Shown: positions 34,085 through 44,073, counted from the stretch's first letter. The stretch is DNA of 64,000 bases from Massilia polaris (GCF_012927275.1 NZ_JABBGG010000003.1:248001-312000); one strand, 5' to 3'. Notes: a model not told the origin generated them from the sequence alone. Translations and numbers: made by a program.

Positions 34085-35335
34085 ATGTCGTTTGCTTCGC
34101 TCGGTCTGATCGACCCACTGCTGCGCACCCTCGAAACGCTGGACTACAAGACGCCGACCCCGGTGCAGACCCAGGCCATTCCCGCCGTGCTGGCCGGGCG
34201 CGACGTCATGGCCGCGGCGCAGACCGGCACCGGCAAGACCGCCGGCTTCGCGCTGCCGCTGCTGCAGCGCCTGACGATGGAAGGCCCGCAGGTGGGCAGC
34301 AACTGCGTGCGCGCGCTGGTGCTGGTGCCGACCCGCGAACTGGCCGAGCAGGTCCACGAAAGCTTCCGCGCCTACGGCGCCAGCCTGCCGCTGCGCACGA
34401 TGGTTGCCTACGGCGGCGTCAGCATCAATCCGCAGATGATGAAGCTGCGCAAAGGCGTCGACGTGATGGTCGCCACGCCCGGCCGCCTGCTCGACCTGCA
34501 CAGCCAGAACGCCGTCAAATTCAATGAGCTGATCACGCTGGTGCTGGATGAAGCCGACCGCATGCTCGACCTGGGCTTTTCGCGCGAACTCGACGCCATC
34601 TTCATGGCCTTGCCGAAGAAGCGCCAGACCTTGCTGTTCTCGGCCACCTTCTCGGACCCGATCCGCACCATGGCCGGCAAGCTGTTGAACGATCCGGTCT
34701 CGCTCGAAGCCTCGCCGCGCAACACCACGGTCACGAAGATCCGCCAGTGGGCGGTACCGTGCGATAAGAAGCGCAAGCCGGAACTGTTCCTGCACCTGCT
34801 GAAGAAGAACCGCTGGGGCCAGGTGCTGGTCTTCGTCAAGACCCGCCACGGCGTCGAGGAGCTGGTCACGCAGCTGGCCGCGGGCGGCATTGCCGCCGAC
34901 TCGATCCATGGCGACAAGCCGCAGCCTGCACGCCTGCGCGCGCTCGACCGCTTCAAGGCCGGCGACGTGAAGATCCTGGTCGCCACCGATGTCGCCGCGC
35001 GCGGCCTCGATATCGACGACCTGCCGCACGTGGTCAACTTCGACCTGCCGATCGTGGCCGAAGACTACATCCACCGCACTGGCCGAACGGGCCGCGCGGG
35101 CGCGTCGGGCGAAGCGGTGTCGCTGGTGTGCGCCGACGAGGTGCGCCAGCTGGCCGCGATCGAGACACTGACCAGGCAAACGCTGGAGCGCATCGAGGAA
35201 CCGGGCTTCGAGCCGGACCACCGGGTGCCGGTCACCAACGCCGCCGGCGACGTGGTGAAAAAGCCGAAGAAACCGAAGAAGCGCAAAGACCAGGCGATCG
35301 TTACCGAAGACGTCCGCTTCAGGCCGCGCTCCTGA
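34085..35335 (+). CDS. rhlE: DEAD-box RNA helicase, RhlE-like
   Basis: A 416-residue ATP-dependent RNA helicase. It has a Q motif (YKTPTPVQTQAIPA), Walker A AQTGTGKT at 45-52, PTRELAEQ, TPGRLLD, DEAD at 155-158, the SAT box (LLFSATF), and the C-terminal VATDVAARGLDIDDLPHVVN and HRTGRTGRAG motifs. The short basic tail KKPKKPKKRKDQ is typical of RhlE proteins that act in ribosome assembly, RNA turnover and cold adaptation. The length fits RhlE without the long extensions of DbpA or CsdA. It is probably followed by the P-type ATPase on the same transcript (46-bp gap). Confidence 0.88.
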   Translation: MSFASLGLIDPLLRTLETLDYKTPTPVQTQAIPAVLAGRDVMAAAQTGTGKTAGFALPLLQRLTMEGPQVGSNCVRALVLVPTRELAEQVHESFRAYGASLPLRTMVAYGGVSINPQMMKLRKGVDVMVATPGRLLDLHSQNAVKFNELITLVLDEADRMLDLGFSRELDAIFMALPKKRQTLLFSATFSDPIRTMAGKLLNDPVSLEASPRNTTVTKIRQWAVPCDKKRKPELFLHLLKKNRWGQVLVFVKTRHGVEELVTQLAAGGIAADSIHGDKPQPARLRALDRFKAGDVKILVATDVAARGLDIDDLPHVVNFDLPIVAEDYIHRTGRTGRAGASGEAVSLVCADEVRQLAAIETLTRQTLERIEEPGFEPDHRVPVTNAAGDVVKKPKKPKKRKDQAIVTEDVRFRPRS

Positions 35336-35381
35336 TATCATTCATGCATTGCCTGCGAGGGCATGCGATGAAGGGCGTGAC

Positions 35382-37898
35382 ATGGCGTCGATTCCCGGAC
35401 ACACAGGCCTGAGCAGCTCCGAAGCGGCCGAGCGGCTGCAGCGCAGCGGTCCGAACGCCCTGCCCGGCGGCGCCCGCCGCACCTGGCGCCATATCGCGCT
35501 CGACGCCGCGCGCGAACCGATGTTCCTGCTGCTGGTGGGCGGCGGCCTGCTCTATCTGGTCCTCGGCGACCTGCTCGAGGGCGCATTCCTGTTTGCCATG
35601 GTGCTGGTCACGATCGGCATGACGCTCTACCAGGAAGGCAAGACCGAGCGCGCGCTCGACGCCCTGCGCGACCTCGGAAGCCCGCGCGCGCTGGTGCTGC
35701 GCGACGGCGCCCCGGTCCACATCGACAGCCGCGGCGTGGTGCCCGGCGACGTGCTGGTGCTGTCCGAAGGCGACCGGGTACCGGCCGACGGCGTGCTGTT
35801 CGAAGGCGCCGAAGTGCAGGCCGACGAATCGCTGCTGACAGGCGAGTCGGCGGCGGTGTCGAAGCGGCCGGGCACGGCGCCGGACCCGTTGCCGCGCCCC
35901 GGCGGCGACGACACCCCCCTGCTCTATTCCGGCACGCTGCTGGTTCACGGCCACGGCCTGGTGCTGGTCACGGCCACCGGCGCGGCGGCCGAAATCGGCC
36001 GCATCGGCCAGGCACTGGCGCAGATCGCTCCGGAGCGCTCGCCGCTGCAGAAGCAGACCGCGCGCCTGGTCGCCATCTTCGCCGCGGTGGGGGCGGCCAT
36101 GAGCCTGCTGCTGGTGCTGTTGTACGGACTGCGCAGCGGCGACTGGCTGGAGTCGCTGCTGGCCGGCATCGCGCTGGCGATGTCGATGCTGCCGGAAGAA
36201 TTCCCGGTGGTGCTGACCGTCTTCCCCGCCCTTGGCGCGTGGCGGCTGGCGCGCGCCAATGTGCTAACGCGCCGCCTCGCGGCGATCGAAACGCTGGGCG
36301 CGACCTCGGTGCTGTGCGTCGACAAGACCGGCACCCTGACAGAGAACCGGATGCGCGTGCACTCGCTGTTCGCCGACGGCGTGGTGCACGCGCTGGACGG
36401 CGCGCCGCTGCCCGGCCACCTGCATGAACTGGCGCGCCGCGCGGTGCTGGCCAGTGCGGCCGCACCGTTCGATCCGATGGAAAAAGCCCTGCACGAACTG
36501 GCGGTGGCGCCGATCCCCGGCCTGGCGCTGGCGCGCGAGTATCCGCTGTCGCCTGCGCTGCGCGCGATGACGCAGGCGTGGCGGCAGCCGGGCCAGGCCG
36601 GCTACATCGTCGCCGCCAAGGGCGCACCGGAAGCGATATTGTCGCTGTGCGCGCTCGACGGCGCCGCCGCCGACGCGGTGCGTGCCGCCACCGACCAGAT
36701 GGCGCTCGGAGGCCTGCGGGTGCTTGGCGTGGCCAGCGCCGACTGGGCCGGCGAGCTGCCCGCCGCGCAGCACGGGTTCGCGTTTTCGTTTGTCGGGCTG
36801 GTCGCGCTGGCCGATCCGCTGCGCGCCGACATTCCCGATGCGGTGGCGGCGTGCCGCGCGGCCGGCGTGCGCATCGTGATGATCACCGGCGACTATCCAG
36901 CGACGGCAGCGGCGATCGCCGCCCAGGCCGGCATCGATACCGGCAAGGTGGTCAGCGGCGACACGCTCGACGGCATGGATGACGGCCAGCTGCGCGAGCA
37001 CCTGCGCGGCGCCGGCGTGTGCGCCCGGATCGCGCCGGACCAGAAGCTGCGCATCGTGCAGGCCCTCAAGGAAGGCGGCGCGATCGTCGGCATGACCGGA
37101 GACGGCGTCAACGACGCCCCGGCACTGCGCGCCGCCCACGTCGGCATCGCAATGGGCAAGCGCGGCACCGACGTCGCGCGCGAAGCGGCCGCGCTGGTGC
37201 TGCTGGACGACCGTTTCAGCTCGATCGTGCAGGCGGTGCGCCTTGGCCGCCAGATTTTCCAGAACATGCAGAAGTCGATGAGCTATATCCTCGGCGTGCA
37301 CGTGACGGTGGCCGGCATGGCGCTGGTGCCGGTGCTGCTCGGGTGGCCGGTGCTGCTGTACCCGATGCACATCGTCTTCCTTGAACTGATGATCGATCCG
37401 GCCTGCGCGCTGGCGTTCGAAAACGAGCCGGCCGAGGCGCGCATCATGACGACGCCGCCACGCGATCCGAAGGCGCCGCTGTTCGGCGGCTGGACGGTGA
37501 CGTGGGCCGCACTGGTCGGGCTGGGCAGCCTGGTGGCGGTGCTGGCCGCGTATGGGTGGGCGGTCCGGCACATGCCCGAAGACCAGGCGCGCGCCTTCGG
37601 CTTCGCCGCGCTGGTGGCGGCCAACATCGCCCAGATCTTCGCCAACCGCTCGCATACGCGCAGTATGCTGCAGGGACTGCAAACCACCAACCGGCTGGTG
37701 TGGATCGTCGCCGGGGTGGCGCTCGCCATGCTGCTGGTGTCAATCTACCAACCGCTGCTGGCCGGCCTGTTCCGCTTCACCGCGCCAGCACCGGGCGACC
37801 TCGCCGCGGCCGTGGGAATCGGCCTTGCCAGCATTGTGTGGTTCGAAGCGCTCAAACTGTTGCGTAAGCCCCATACTGGTGCGGCAGCAGCGGGGTAG
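35382..37898 (+). CDS. P-type cation-translocating ATPase (Ca2+/Mg2+-type, PacL-like)
   Basis: An 838-residue inner-membrane ATPase of the P2 type. The actuator domain has LLTGESAAV at about 151-159, and the helix-4 motif PEEFP (271-275) replaces the CPx of heavy-metal pumps. The phosphorylated Asp314 is in DKTGTLT. The hinge TGDGVNDAPAL and six to ten membrane helices complete it. PEEFP/PEGLP-type pumps move Ca2+, Mg2+ or other cations; the ion cannot be fixed here. ATG 35382 is chosen over the upstream frame start, as GAAGGGCG precedes it. No metal-binding CxxC domain is present, which argues against copper or zinc. Confidence 0.85.
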   Translation: MASIPGHTGLSSSEAAERLQRSGPNALPGGARRTWRHIALDAAREPMFLLLVGGGLLYLVLGDLLEGAFLFAMVLVTIGMTLYQEGKTERALDALRDLGSPRALVLRDGAPVHIDSRGVVPGDVLVLSEGDRVPADGVLFEGAEVQADESLLTGESAAVSKRPGTAPDPLPRPGGDDTPLLYSGTLLVHGHGLVLVTATGAAAEIGRIGQALAQIAPERSPLQKQTARLVAIFAAVGAAMSLLLVLLYGLRSGDWLESLLAGIALAMSMLPEEFPVVLTVFPALGAWRLARANVLTRRLAAIETLGATSVLCVDKTGTLTENRMRVHSLFADGVVHALDGAPLPGHLHELARRAVLASAAAPFDPMEKALHELAVAPIPGLALAREYPLSPALRAMTQAWRQPGQAGYIVAAKGAPEAILSLCALDGAAADAVRAATDQMALGGLRVLGVASADWAGELPAAQHGFAFSFVGLVALADPLRADIPDAVAACRAAGVRIVMITGDYPATAAAIAAQAGIDTGKVVSGDTLDGMDDGQLREHLRGAGVCARIAPDQKLRIVQALKEGGAIVGMTGDGVNDAPALRAAHVGIAMGKRGTDVAREAAALVLLDDRFSSIVQAVRLGRQIFQNMQKSMSYILGVHVTVAGMALVPVLLGWPVLLYPMHIVFLELMIDPACALAFENEPAEARIMTTPPRDPKAPLFGGWTVTWAALVGLGSLVAVLAAYGWAVRHMPEDQARAFGFAALVAANIAQIFANRSHTRSMLQGLQTTNRLVWIVAGVALAMLLVSIYQPLLAGLFRFTAPAPGDLAAAVGIGLASIVWFEALKLLRKPHTGAAAAG

Positions 37899-37958
37899 AC
37901 TGCCCCGCATTGCGGTTCACGATCTATAATGACCAGCACTATCCTTACGGAAGTTTCC

Positions 37959-38723
37959 ATGCCACAACCCCTTAGCTACGTTGCCGCACCGATCACCGTT
38001 GGCGCGCTGAAAGCCAGCTGCGCCGGGTGCAGCATGCACCAGCTATGCCTTCCGATGGGACTCGACGACGAGGACATCACCCGCCTCGACCAGATCATCG
38101 GCAAGCGCCGCCGGCTGGTGCGCGACGAGCGTCTTTACCAGATGGGTGAACCGTTCCGCAACCTGTACGCGATCCGTTTCGGGCATTTCAAGACCTATCA
38201 GGTCAACGCGGCGGGCGAACAGCAGATCACCGGCTTCCAGATGGCCGGCGAACTGCTCGGCATGGACGCGATCAGCGGCGACCATCATCAGTGCGATGCG
38301 GTGGCGCTGGAAGACAGCGAGGTGTGCGAGATCCCGTTCGCGCGGCTGGAAGAACTGTTTGGCCAGGTGCCTACGCTGCTGCGCCACTTCCACCGCATCA
38401 TGAGCCAGGAAATCACGCGCGAACAAAACGTCATGCTCCTGCTCGGGAACATGCGCGCTGAGCAGCGCTTCGCGGTTTTCCTGATCAACCTGTCGGCCCG
38501 CTACGCGGCGCGCGGCTACTCGCCCACCAGCTTCCAGCTGCGCATGTCGCGCGAAGACATTGGCAACTACCTCGGCCTGACTATCGAAAGCGTCAGCCGC
38601 CTGCTGTCGCGCTTCAAGAAGCAAGGCTGGATCGCGGTCGACAAGCGCGAGGTCACCCTGCTCGAAGCAGCCCACCTGAAGGCGCTGGCCGCCGGCACCG
38701 AGGTGTGCAGCCCGATGAACTGA
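37959..38723 (+). CDS. fnr: Fnr-type oxygen-sensing transcriptional regulator
   Basis: A 254-residue Crp/Fnr regulator. The N-terminal cluster CAGCSMHQLC gives Cys21, Cys24 and Cys30, and with central Cys112 this is the [4Fe-4S] ligand set of true Fnr/Anr. A cyclic-nucleotide-type beta-barrel follows, and then a helix-turn-helix with recognition helix IESVSRLLSRFKKQGW; the E-x2-SR signature predicts TTGAT-N4-ATCAA sites. Exactly such boxes lie upstream of ccoN, the chemoreceptor gene and the acyl-CoA synthetase, so it probably controls them under low oxygen. ATG 37959 is chosen over 37929 because CGGAAG stands just before it. It converges on the cco operon end. Confidence 0.93.
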   Translation: MPQPLSYVAAPITVGALKASCAGCSMHQLCLPMGLDDEDITRLDQIIGKRRRLVRDERLYQMGEPFRNLYAIRFGHFKTYQVNAAGEQQITGFQMAGELLGMDAISGDHHQCDAVALEDSEVCEIPFARLEELFGQVPTLLRHFHRIMSQEITREQNVMLLLGNMRAEQRFAVFLINLSARYAARGYSPTSFQLRMSREDIGNYLGLTIESVSRLLSRFKKQGWIAVDKREVTLLEAAHLKALAAGTEVCSPMN

Positions 38724-38733
38724 GCGAGTTGCC

Positions 38734-38976
38734 TCAGATCCGCGGGTTGTGATCGCCGGGCACGGCAACCAGGTAGCAGGTCAGCATGCTGGCGAGTGCA
38801 CCCAGCGACCAGAACCCGAAGAAACCCGCCGTGTACACGGCCATGGGGCTCATCAGCCCGGCCCTGGGCAGCTGGCCCGGATCGAACACGGAAAAGAACA
38901 GGCCCTCGGCCAGCATCGCCGCGATAAACGACGGCCACAGCACCACCATCGACAGCTTCAGCATCCCCTTCCTCAT
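38734..38976 (-). CDS. Small membrane protein at the end of the cco-fixH operon
   Basis: An 80-residue protein (MRKGMLKLSMVVLWPSFIAA...) with two hydrophobic helices, about 9-30 and 44-72, joined by a short loop. Its start overlaps the fixH stop by four bases (ATGA), so it is translationally coupled to the oxidase-assembly operon. I do not know a family name, but its place makes an accessory role in cbb3 oxidase assembly or stability plausible. It ends 11 bp from the convergent fnr gene. Confidence 0.7.
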   Translation of the reverse strand: MRKGMLKLSMVVLWPSFIAAMLAEGLFFSVFDPGQLPRAGLMSPMAVYTAGFFGFWSLGALASMLTCYLVAVPGDHNPRI

Positions 38977-39506
38977 TTCGCGGCCTCCAGGTCGGCGTGC
39001 AGATCCAGAGCGCGCTGCTGCGGCCATTGCCACGTTCCGGCCAGCCGCCAGTCGCCCTTCGGCCCTTCCACCACCACGCGCCAGCGCGCCTGCTCCAGCA
39101 GCGGCAGCGCTGCGCTGAAGCGCCCGCCGGGTCCCGGCACGGCTTCGATCACCATGTCCTTGTGCGGCTGGGTGGAGTGCGCGAGGCGGATGCGGAACGG
39201 CGTGGCCATCGGCTGGCCCAAGCTGGTCAGCGTTCCTTCCAGCGCACCGGCAGCCGGATCGTGGCGCGCCGAGAACGCCAGCTGCATGCTGCTTGCCACC
39301 TTGTCGCGCCGCAGGTCCTGGTTGATCGCCTTGCCCTTCTTGTAGTAGTCGTCCACGACGACGGCGTCTTCGCGGGTCACGGCAAGGTAGCCGGTGATGG
39401 CGCCGGCCACCAGTACCAGTGCGGGACCGAGCATCAGCAGCCACGGCCAGCGGTGCGTGTACCAGGGCCGGCGCGCGCCTGCCTGCTCGTTCGGGTTAAG
39501 CTTCAT
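38973..39506 (-). CDS. fixH: FixH family protein, cbb3 oxidase assembly
   Basis: A 177-residue membrane protein. It has a short basic N-terminus, one transmembrane helix (about 18-42, RWPWLLMLGPALVLVAGAIT), the conserved VVDDYYKKGKAINQDLRRD after it, and a periplasmic beta domain (LALEGTL-like turns, GTWQWP). FixH proteins sit in the fixGHIS/ccoGHIS assembly set of cytochrome cbb3 oxidase and are thought to help copper insertion or complex maturation. It lies 15 bp behind ccoG and overlaps the small membrane gene that follows. Confidence 0.85.
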   Translation of the reverse strand: MKLNPNEQAGARRPWYTHRWPWLLMLGPALVLVAGAITGYLAVTREDAVVVDDYYKKGKAINQDLRRDKVASSMQLAFSARHDPAAGALEGTLTSLGQPMATPFRIRLAHSTQPHKDMVIEAVPGPGGRFSAALPLLEQARWRVVVEGPKGDWRLAGTWQWPQQRALDLHADLEAAK

Positions 39507-39521
39507 CGAATTCTCCTGGGG

Positions 39522-40895
39522 TTATTTCGGCACGAGGAACACGGCCTTTTCTTCGACACGCAGGGACGGGTCGTCGAGCGCTTCGATGGCGAACGCGATC
39601 GGGTTCGAACCCCGCTTGCCGGTGGCGTGGTCGATCCGCACCAGCACAGGCACTGCGCGCGTGGTGGCGCCATCGATGCGCGCTTCAGCAGGCGTTTCGA
39701 GCCGGATGGTGTCGATGCCCGATACCGAGATGCGGAAGGTATGCGCCTGTTCCGAGGTGTTCATCACCTGCAGGCGGTAGACATTCTCGATCATGCCGTC
39801 GTCGATTTCGCGCCCCATTGCGCCGCGGTCGCGGATCACGTCCAGCATCAAAGGCGTGCGCATGGCCAGCGTGGTAAAGAAGGCGATCACGATCAGCGCC
39901 AGCAAGCCGGTGTAGACCAGCACACGGGGGCGCAGCACCCGTGCCGTGATCTCGCGCGTGACCCAGCGCTTCTGCATCGCGTGTTCGGTCGAATAGCGGA
40001 TCAGGCCAGGCGGCAGGCCGACCTTGTCCATCACCGAATTGCAGGCGTCCACGCACGCCGCGCAGCCGATGCACTCGTACTGCAGTCCGTTGCGGATGTC
40101 GATGCCGGCCGGGCACACCTGCACGCACATGCTGCAGTCGATGCAGTCGCCCTTCGCCCTGGCGCCGCGCGGCTCGCCGCGTGCGCTGTCGTAGGTGACG
40201 ATCAGTGTGTCCTTGTCGAACATCGAGCTCTGGAAGCGCGCGTACGGGCACATGTACTTGCACACCTGCTCGCGCAGCCAGCCGGCGTTGCCGTAGGTGG
40301 CGAACGAATAGAACAGCACCCAAAAGGATTCCCATGGTCCCAGCGCGAATACTGCGATGGACCCGAGCAAGGTGTCGATCGGCGTGAAGTAGCCGACGAA
40401 GGTAATGCCGGTCCACAGCGCCAGCGCGCCCCATGCCAGGTGCTTGGCCGCCTTTTTCGCCACCTTCCCCGCCGTCCACGGCTGGCGGTCGAGCCGGATG
40501 CGGGCGCTGCGCGCGCCTTCGATTTTGCGCTCGATCCACATGAACACTTCGGTGTACACGGTCTGCGGACAGGCGAAGCCGCACCACACGCGCCCCGCCA
40601 CTGCGGTCACCAGGAACAACAGGTAGGCGCTGATGATCAGGAGCGCGGCCAGGTAGATGAAGTCCTGAGGCCACAGCACCAGCCCGAAGATGTGGAACTT
40701 GCGCGCGCCGAGGTCGAACAGCACCGCCTGGCGGCCGTTCCATTGCAGCCATGGCAGGCCGTAGAACACCAGCTGCGTGATCCACACGCAGGCCCAGCGC
40801 AAGGCCGCATAGCGGCCCTTCGCTTCGCGCGGGTAGATTTCCTCGCGCGCCGCATACATCCGGATCACATGCTCGGCGGGTGCTGCGCCTTTCAT
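39522..40895 (-). CDS. ccoG: cbb3 oxidase accessory protein CcoG (FixG), iron-sulfur
   Basis: A 457-residue inner-membrane iron-sulfur protein. It has about five membrane helices and two 4Fe-4S clusters of the ferredoxin type: CIDCSMCVQVCPAGID, then CIGCAACVDACNSVMD. The conserved GRVWCGFACPQTVYTEVFMW segment precedes them, and a C-terminal immunoglobulin-like domain ends it. CcoG reduces Cu(II) for delivery to the CcoN copper centre. Its ATG overlaps the ccoP stop by four bases, so it belongs to the ccoNOQP transcript. Confidence 0.93.
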   Translation of the reverse strand: MKGAAPAEHVIRMYAAREEIYPREAKGRYAALRWACVWITQLVFYGLPWLQWNGRQAVLFDLGARKFHIFGLVLWPQDFIYLAALLIISAYLLFLVTAVAGRVWCGFACPQTVYTEVFMWIERKIEGARSARIRLDRQPWTAGKVAKKAAKHLAWGALALWTGITFVGYFTPIDTLLGSIAVFALGPWESFWVLFYSFATYGNAGWLREQVCKYMCPYARFQSSMFDKDTLIVTYDSARGEPRGARAKGDCIDCSMCVQVCPAGIDIRNGLQYECIGCAACVDACNSVMDKVGLPPGLIRYSTEHAMQKRWVTREITARVLRPRVLVYTGLLALIVIAFFTTLAMRTPLMLDVIRDRGAMGREIDDGMIENVYRLQVMNTSEQAHTFRISVSGIDTIRLETPAEARIDGATTRAVPVLVRIDHATGKRGSNPIAFAIEALDDPSLRVEEKAVFLVPK

Positions 40896-41830
40896 TTTTG
40901 CGCCAGTTCAGACTTGTTTGCGCGCGCCGGGTTCGACAGGCTCCAGACATAGGCCGCCAGTACGTGCACCTTCGGTTCGCCGAGGAAGTCGTTAAAGGCC
41001 GGCATGCTGTTCGACCTGCCCTTGCGGATGGTTTCCACGATCGTCTCGGCACTGCCGCCGTACAGCCACACCTTGTCGGCCAGGTTCGGCGCGCCCAGCA
41101 TCGGGTTGCCGGTACCGCCGGCGCCGTGGCAGGCGATGCAGGCTGAGAACTTGCCCTTGCCGAACGCCGTCTTGATCGGATCGGCCGTCGAACCGGACAG
41201 GCTCTTGACGTAGTGGGCGACGTTCTCGATGTCCTTCTCCGAGCCGACCGCCGCGCCCATCGGCGGCATGTGGCCGGCGCGGCCCTGCATGATGGTTGCC
41301 TTGATCACCGACGGCTCGCCCCCGTACAGCCAGTCGCCGTCGGTCAGGTTCGGAAAGCCCTTGGCGCCGCGCGCGTCCGAGCCGTGGCACTGGGCACAGT
41401 AAGTCAGGAACAGGCGTTCGCCGATGGCGTTGGCCTGCGGGTCGGCGGCCACCGCCACCAGGTCCTGGCTGGCGTACTTTGCAAACAGCGGGCCGTATTC
41501 GGCCTGCGCCAGTTTCAGCTCCTGCTTGTATTCGCCGCTGGACTGCCAGCCAAGCTTGCCGACGTTGCTTCCCAGGCCCGGATACAGCACCAGGTACACC
41601 AGCGCGAATACGATAGTGATGTAGAACAGCCACATCCACCAGCGCGGCATCGGCGTATTCAGCTCGGTCAGGTCGTCGTCCCATATGTGCCCGGTGGTGC
41701 CGACCGCTTCGTCCTTCGACCTGACCTTGTGGACCGACTGCGACCACAGCAGGATGCCGCAGCCGAGGATGGACAGGATCGTGATGAGCGAGATGTACAG
41801 GTCCCAGAACCCGCTGGTGAAATCAGCCAT
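40892..41830 (-). CDS. ccoP: Cytochrome cbb3 oxidase subunit III, diheme CcoP
   Basis: A 312-residue subunit with one or two N-terminal membrane helices and two periplasmic c-type heme domains: CAQCH in the first, CIACH in the second, with Met ligands likely in MPPMGAAVG and SMPAFND. It feeds electrons from cytochrome c towards CcoO and CcoN. The frame extends upstream, but the ATG at 41830 (MADFTSGF) is preferred over 41836 since GGAG lies seven bases before it. It overlaps the end of ccoQ by eight bases and the start of ccoG by four. Confidence 0.93.
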   Translation of the reverse strand: MADFTSGFWDLYISLITILSILGCGILLWSQSVHKVRSKDEAVGTTGHIWDDDLTELNTPMPRWWMWLFYITIVFALVYLVLYPGLGSNVGKLGWQSSGEYKQELKLAQAEYGPLFAKYASQDLVAVAADPQANAIGERLFLTYCAQCHGSDARGAKGFPNLTDGDWLYGGEPSVIKATIMQGRAGHMPPMGAAVGSEKDIENVAHYVKSLSGSTADPIKTAFGKGKFSACIACHGAGGTGNPMLGAPNLADKVWLYGGSAETIVETIRKGRSNSMPAFNDFLGEPKVHVLAAYVWSLSNPARANKSELAQK

Positions 41831-42011
41831 GGCCATTCTCCCGTGCGTGCATGTCGTCCGCTTCGGCGTCGGCAAACGGCAGCGCCGCCTGGGCGTCGAA
41901 GTCGCGGCCCCGGTTGAGGACAAAGGTCCACAGCAAAATGCCGAGGAAGGTGGTGAAGCTGATCACCGTCATTACGCTGCTTGCGCTGTCAAAAATCTGT
42001 TCGAGTGCCAT
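41823..42011 (-). CDS. ccoQ: cbb3 oxidase small subunit CcoQ
   Basis: A 62-residue single-span protein (helix about 14-32) with an acidic C-terminus. It is placed directly behind ccoO (one base gap) and overlaps ccoP, the standard ccoNOQP order. CcoQ stabilises the assembled oxidase. Confidence 0.85.
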   Translation of the reverse strand: MALEQIFDSASSVMTVISFTTFLGILLWTFVLNRGRDFDAQAALPFADAEADDMHARENGHG

Positions 42012-42012
42012 G

Positions 42013-42627
42013 TCAGTTCCTAGTCTTGATCTGGGTGCCGAGGCCTTGCAGGTAGGCGATCAGCGCATCCTGTTCGGTCTTGTCCGCCAGCTGCGCCGGG
42101 CCGGCCGCGATTTCTTCGTCGGTGTACGGCACGCCGAGCGTCTTCATCGCGCGCATCTTGGCCGTCACGTCCGCTGGCACCAGCTGGGCGTTGGCCAGCC
42201 ACGGATACGACGGCATGTTCGACTCGGGCACCAGGTCGCGCGGGTTGTCGAGGTGGGCGCGGTGCCATTCGTCGCTGTAGCGGCCGCCCACGCGCGCCAG
42301 GTCCGGGCCGGTGCGCTTCGAGCCCCACTGGAACGGATGGTCGTAGACGAATTCGCCGGCGACCGAGTAGTGGCCATAGCGTTCGGTCTCGGCGCGGAAC
42401 GGACGGATCATCTGCGAGTGGCAGTTGTAGCAGCCTTCGCGGATGTAGACGTCGCGCCCGACCAGCCGCAGCGGCGAGTATGGTTTCAGGCCGGCGACCG
42501 GCTCGGTGGTCGACTTCTGGAAGAACAGCGGGACGATCTCGACGAGGCCGCCGATCGAAATGACCAGCACCACCAGCCCGATCAGCAGCCATGGATTCTT
42601 CTCGATCCACTCGTGGGAAAATTTCAT
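42013..42627 (-). CDS. ccoO: cbb3 oxidase subunit II, monoheme CcoO
   Basis: A 204-residue membrane-anchored cytochrome c. One N-terminal helix (about 12-34) is followed by the single heme motif [15 protein letters not shown], the typical [20 protein letters not shown] segment and the C-terminal [15 protein letters not shown]. It takes electrons from CcoP. It sits 18 bp behind ccoN and one base before ccoQ. Confidence 0.95.
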   Translation of the reverse strand: MKFSHEWIEKNPWLLIGLVVLVISIGGLVEIVPLFFQKSTTEPVAGLKPYSPLRLVGRDVYIREGCYNCHSQMIRPFRAETERYGHYSVAGEFVYDHPFQWGSKRTGPDLARVGGRYSDEWHRAHLDNPRDLVPESNMPSYPWLANAQLVPADVTAKMRAMKTLGVPYTDEEIAAGPAQLADKTEQDALIAYLQGLGTQIKTRN

Positions 42628-42645
42628 GGAAAAGCTCCTGCGGTT

Positions 42646-44073
42646 TTAAGCGTGAATTGGGGTAAGCGCCGGGATGCGGGCGTCGACGCTGACGGTGTCG
42701 CGCATCGTCATCCAGGTGTTCCAGGCCATGACCAGCATGCCCGACAGGTACAGCAGGCCGCCGCCGAAACGGATCACGTAGTACGGATAGGTCGCCTTGA
42801 CGCCTTCGACGAAGGTATAGGTCAGGGTGCCGTCCGGGTTCACCGCGCGCCACATCAGGCCCTGCATCACGCCGGCGATCCACATCGAGGCGATATACAG
42901 GACGATGCCGATGGTCGCTACCCAGAAATGCAGGTCGATCAGGCGGGTGCTGTACATCGCGGTCTTGCCGGCCAGGCGCGGGATCAGGTAGTAGATCGAA
43001 CCCATCGTGATGAAGCCAACCCAGCCAAGCGCGCCGGCGTGGACGTGGGCGATGCCCCAGTCGGTGTAGTGCGACAGCGAGTTGATGGTCTTGATCGACA
43101 TCATCGGGCCTTCGAAAGTGGCCATGCCGTAGAACGACAGCGAGACGATCAGGAACTTCAGGATCGGGTCGGAGCGCAGCTTGTGCCAGGCGCCCGACAG
43201 CGTCATGATCCCGTTGATCATGCCGCCCCACGACGGCGCCAGCAGGATCAGCGAAAACACCATGCCGATCGACTGGGTCCAGTCAGGCAGCGCGGTGTAG
43301 TGCAGGTGGTGCGGGCCGGCCCACATGTAGGTGAAGATCAGCGCCCAGAAGTGGACGATCGACAGGCGGTACGAGTACACAGGGCGCTCGGCCTGTTTCG
43401 GAATGAAGTAATACACCATGCCCAGATAGCCGGCGGTCAGGATGAAGCCGACCGCATTGTGGCCGTACCACCACTGGATCATCGCGTCCTGCACGCCGGA
43501 GTAGACCGAGTACGACTTCATCGCCGACACCGGGATCACCGCTCCGTTCACCACGTGCAGCACGGCGACCGCCAGGATGTAGGCGCCGAAGAACCAGTTG
43601 GCGACGTAGATGTGCTTGACCTTGCGCTTGAGGAGCGTGCCGAAGAAGACCACGGCATAAGCGACCCAGACCACGGTGATCAGGATGGCGATCGGCCATT
43701 CGAGTTCCGCGTATTCCTTGCCGCGCGTGAAGCCCATCGGCAGCGAGATGGTGGCGGCGACCAGCACGGCCTGCCAGCCCCAGAACGTGAATGCGGCCAG
43801 CTTGTCCGAGAACAGGCGCACCTGGCAGGTACGCTGCACAACATAGTACGAGGTGGCGAACAGGCCGCAAATGCCGAACGCGAAAATCACGGCGTTGGTG
43901 TGCAGCGGGCGCAGGCGGCCGTAGGTCAGCCACGGCGTGTCGAAGTTCAGCGACGGCCACGCCAGCTGGGCTGCGATGACGACGCCCATCAGCATCCCGA
44001 TCACGCCCCAGACGACGGTGGCGATCGTGAACTGCCGGACGACCTTGTAGTTGTAATTTAGACCTGTGTCCAA
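42646..44073 (-). CDS. ccoN: cbb3-type cytochrome c oxidase catalytic subunit CcoN
   Basis: A 475-residue integral membrane heme-copper oxidase (type C) with about 12 helices. It starts [38 protein letters not shown] carries the Tyr and His of the active site, and the later [17 protein letters not shown] helix holds further His ligands. It reduces oxygen to water with very high affinity. An Fnr box (TTGATGTGAATCAA) is centred about 75 bp before its start, supporting micro-oxic induction. First gene of ccoNOQP. Confidence 0.96.
   Translation of the reverse strand: MDTGLNYNYKVVRQFTIATVVWGVIGMLMGVVIAAQLAWPSLNFDTPWLTYGRLRPLHTNAVIFAFGICGLFATSYYVVQRTCQVRLFSDKLAAFTFWGWQAVLVAATISLPMGFTRGKEYAELEWPIAILITVVWVAYAVVFFGTLLKRKVKHIYVANWFFGAYILAVAVLHVVNGAVIPVSAMKSYSVYSGVQDAMIQWWYGHNAVGFILTAGYLGMVYYFIPKQAERPVYSYRLSIVHFWALIFTYMWAGPHHLHYTALPDWTQSIGMVFSLILLAPSWGGMINGIMTLSGAWHKLRSDPILKFLIVSLSFYGMATFEGPMMSIKTINSLSHYTDWGIAHVHAGALGWVGFITMGSIYYLIPRLAGKTAMYSTRLIDLHFWVATIGIVLYIASMWIAGVMQGLMWRAVNPDGTLTYTFVEGVKATYPYYVIRFGGGLLYLSGMLVMAWNTWMTMRDTVSVDARIPALTPIHA

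Noticed and set aside
37910-37930. TATAAT with TTGCGG before fnr as a promoter
   Set aside because: The spacing is only nine bases, too short for a sigma-70 promoter; TATAAT alone is not enough.
41851-44061. 736-codon plus-strand frame
   Set aside because: Antisense across ccoN, ccoO and ccoQ, which are clearly real genes.
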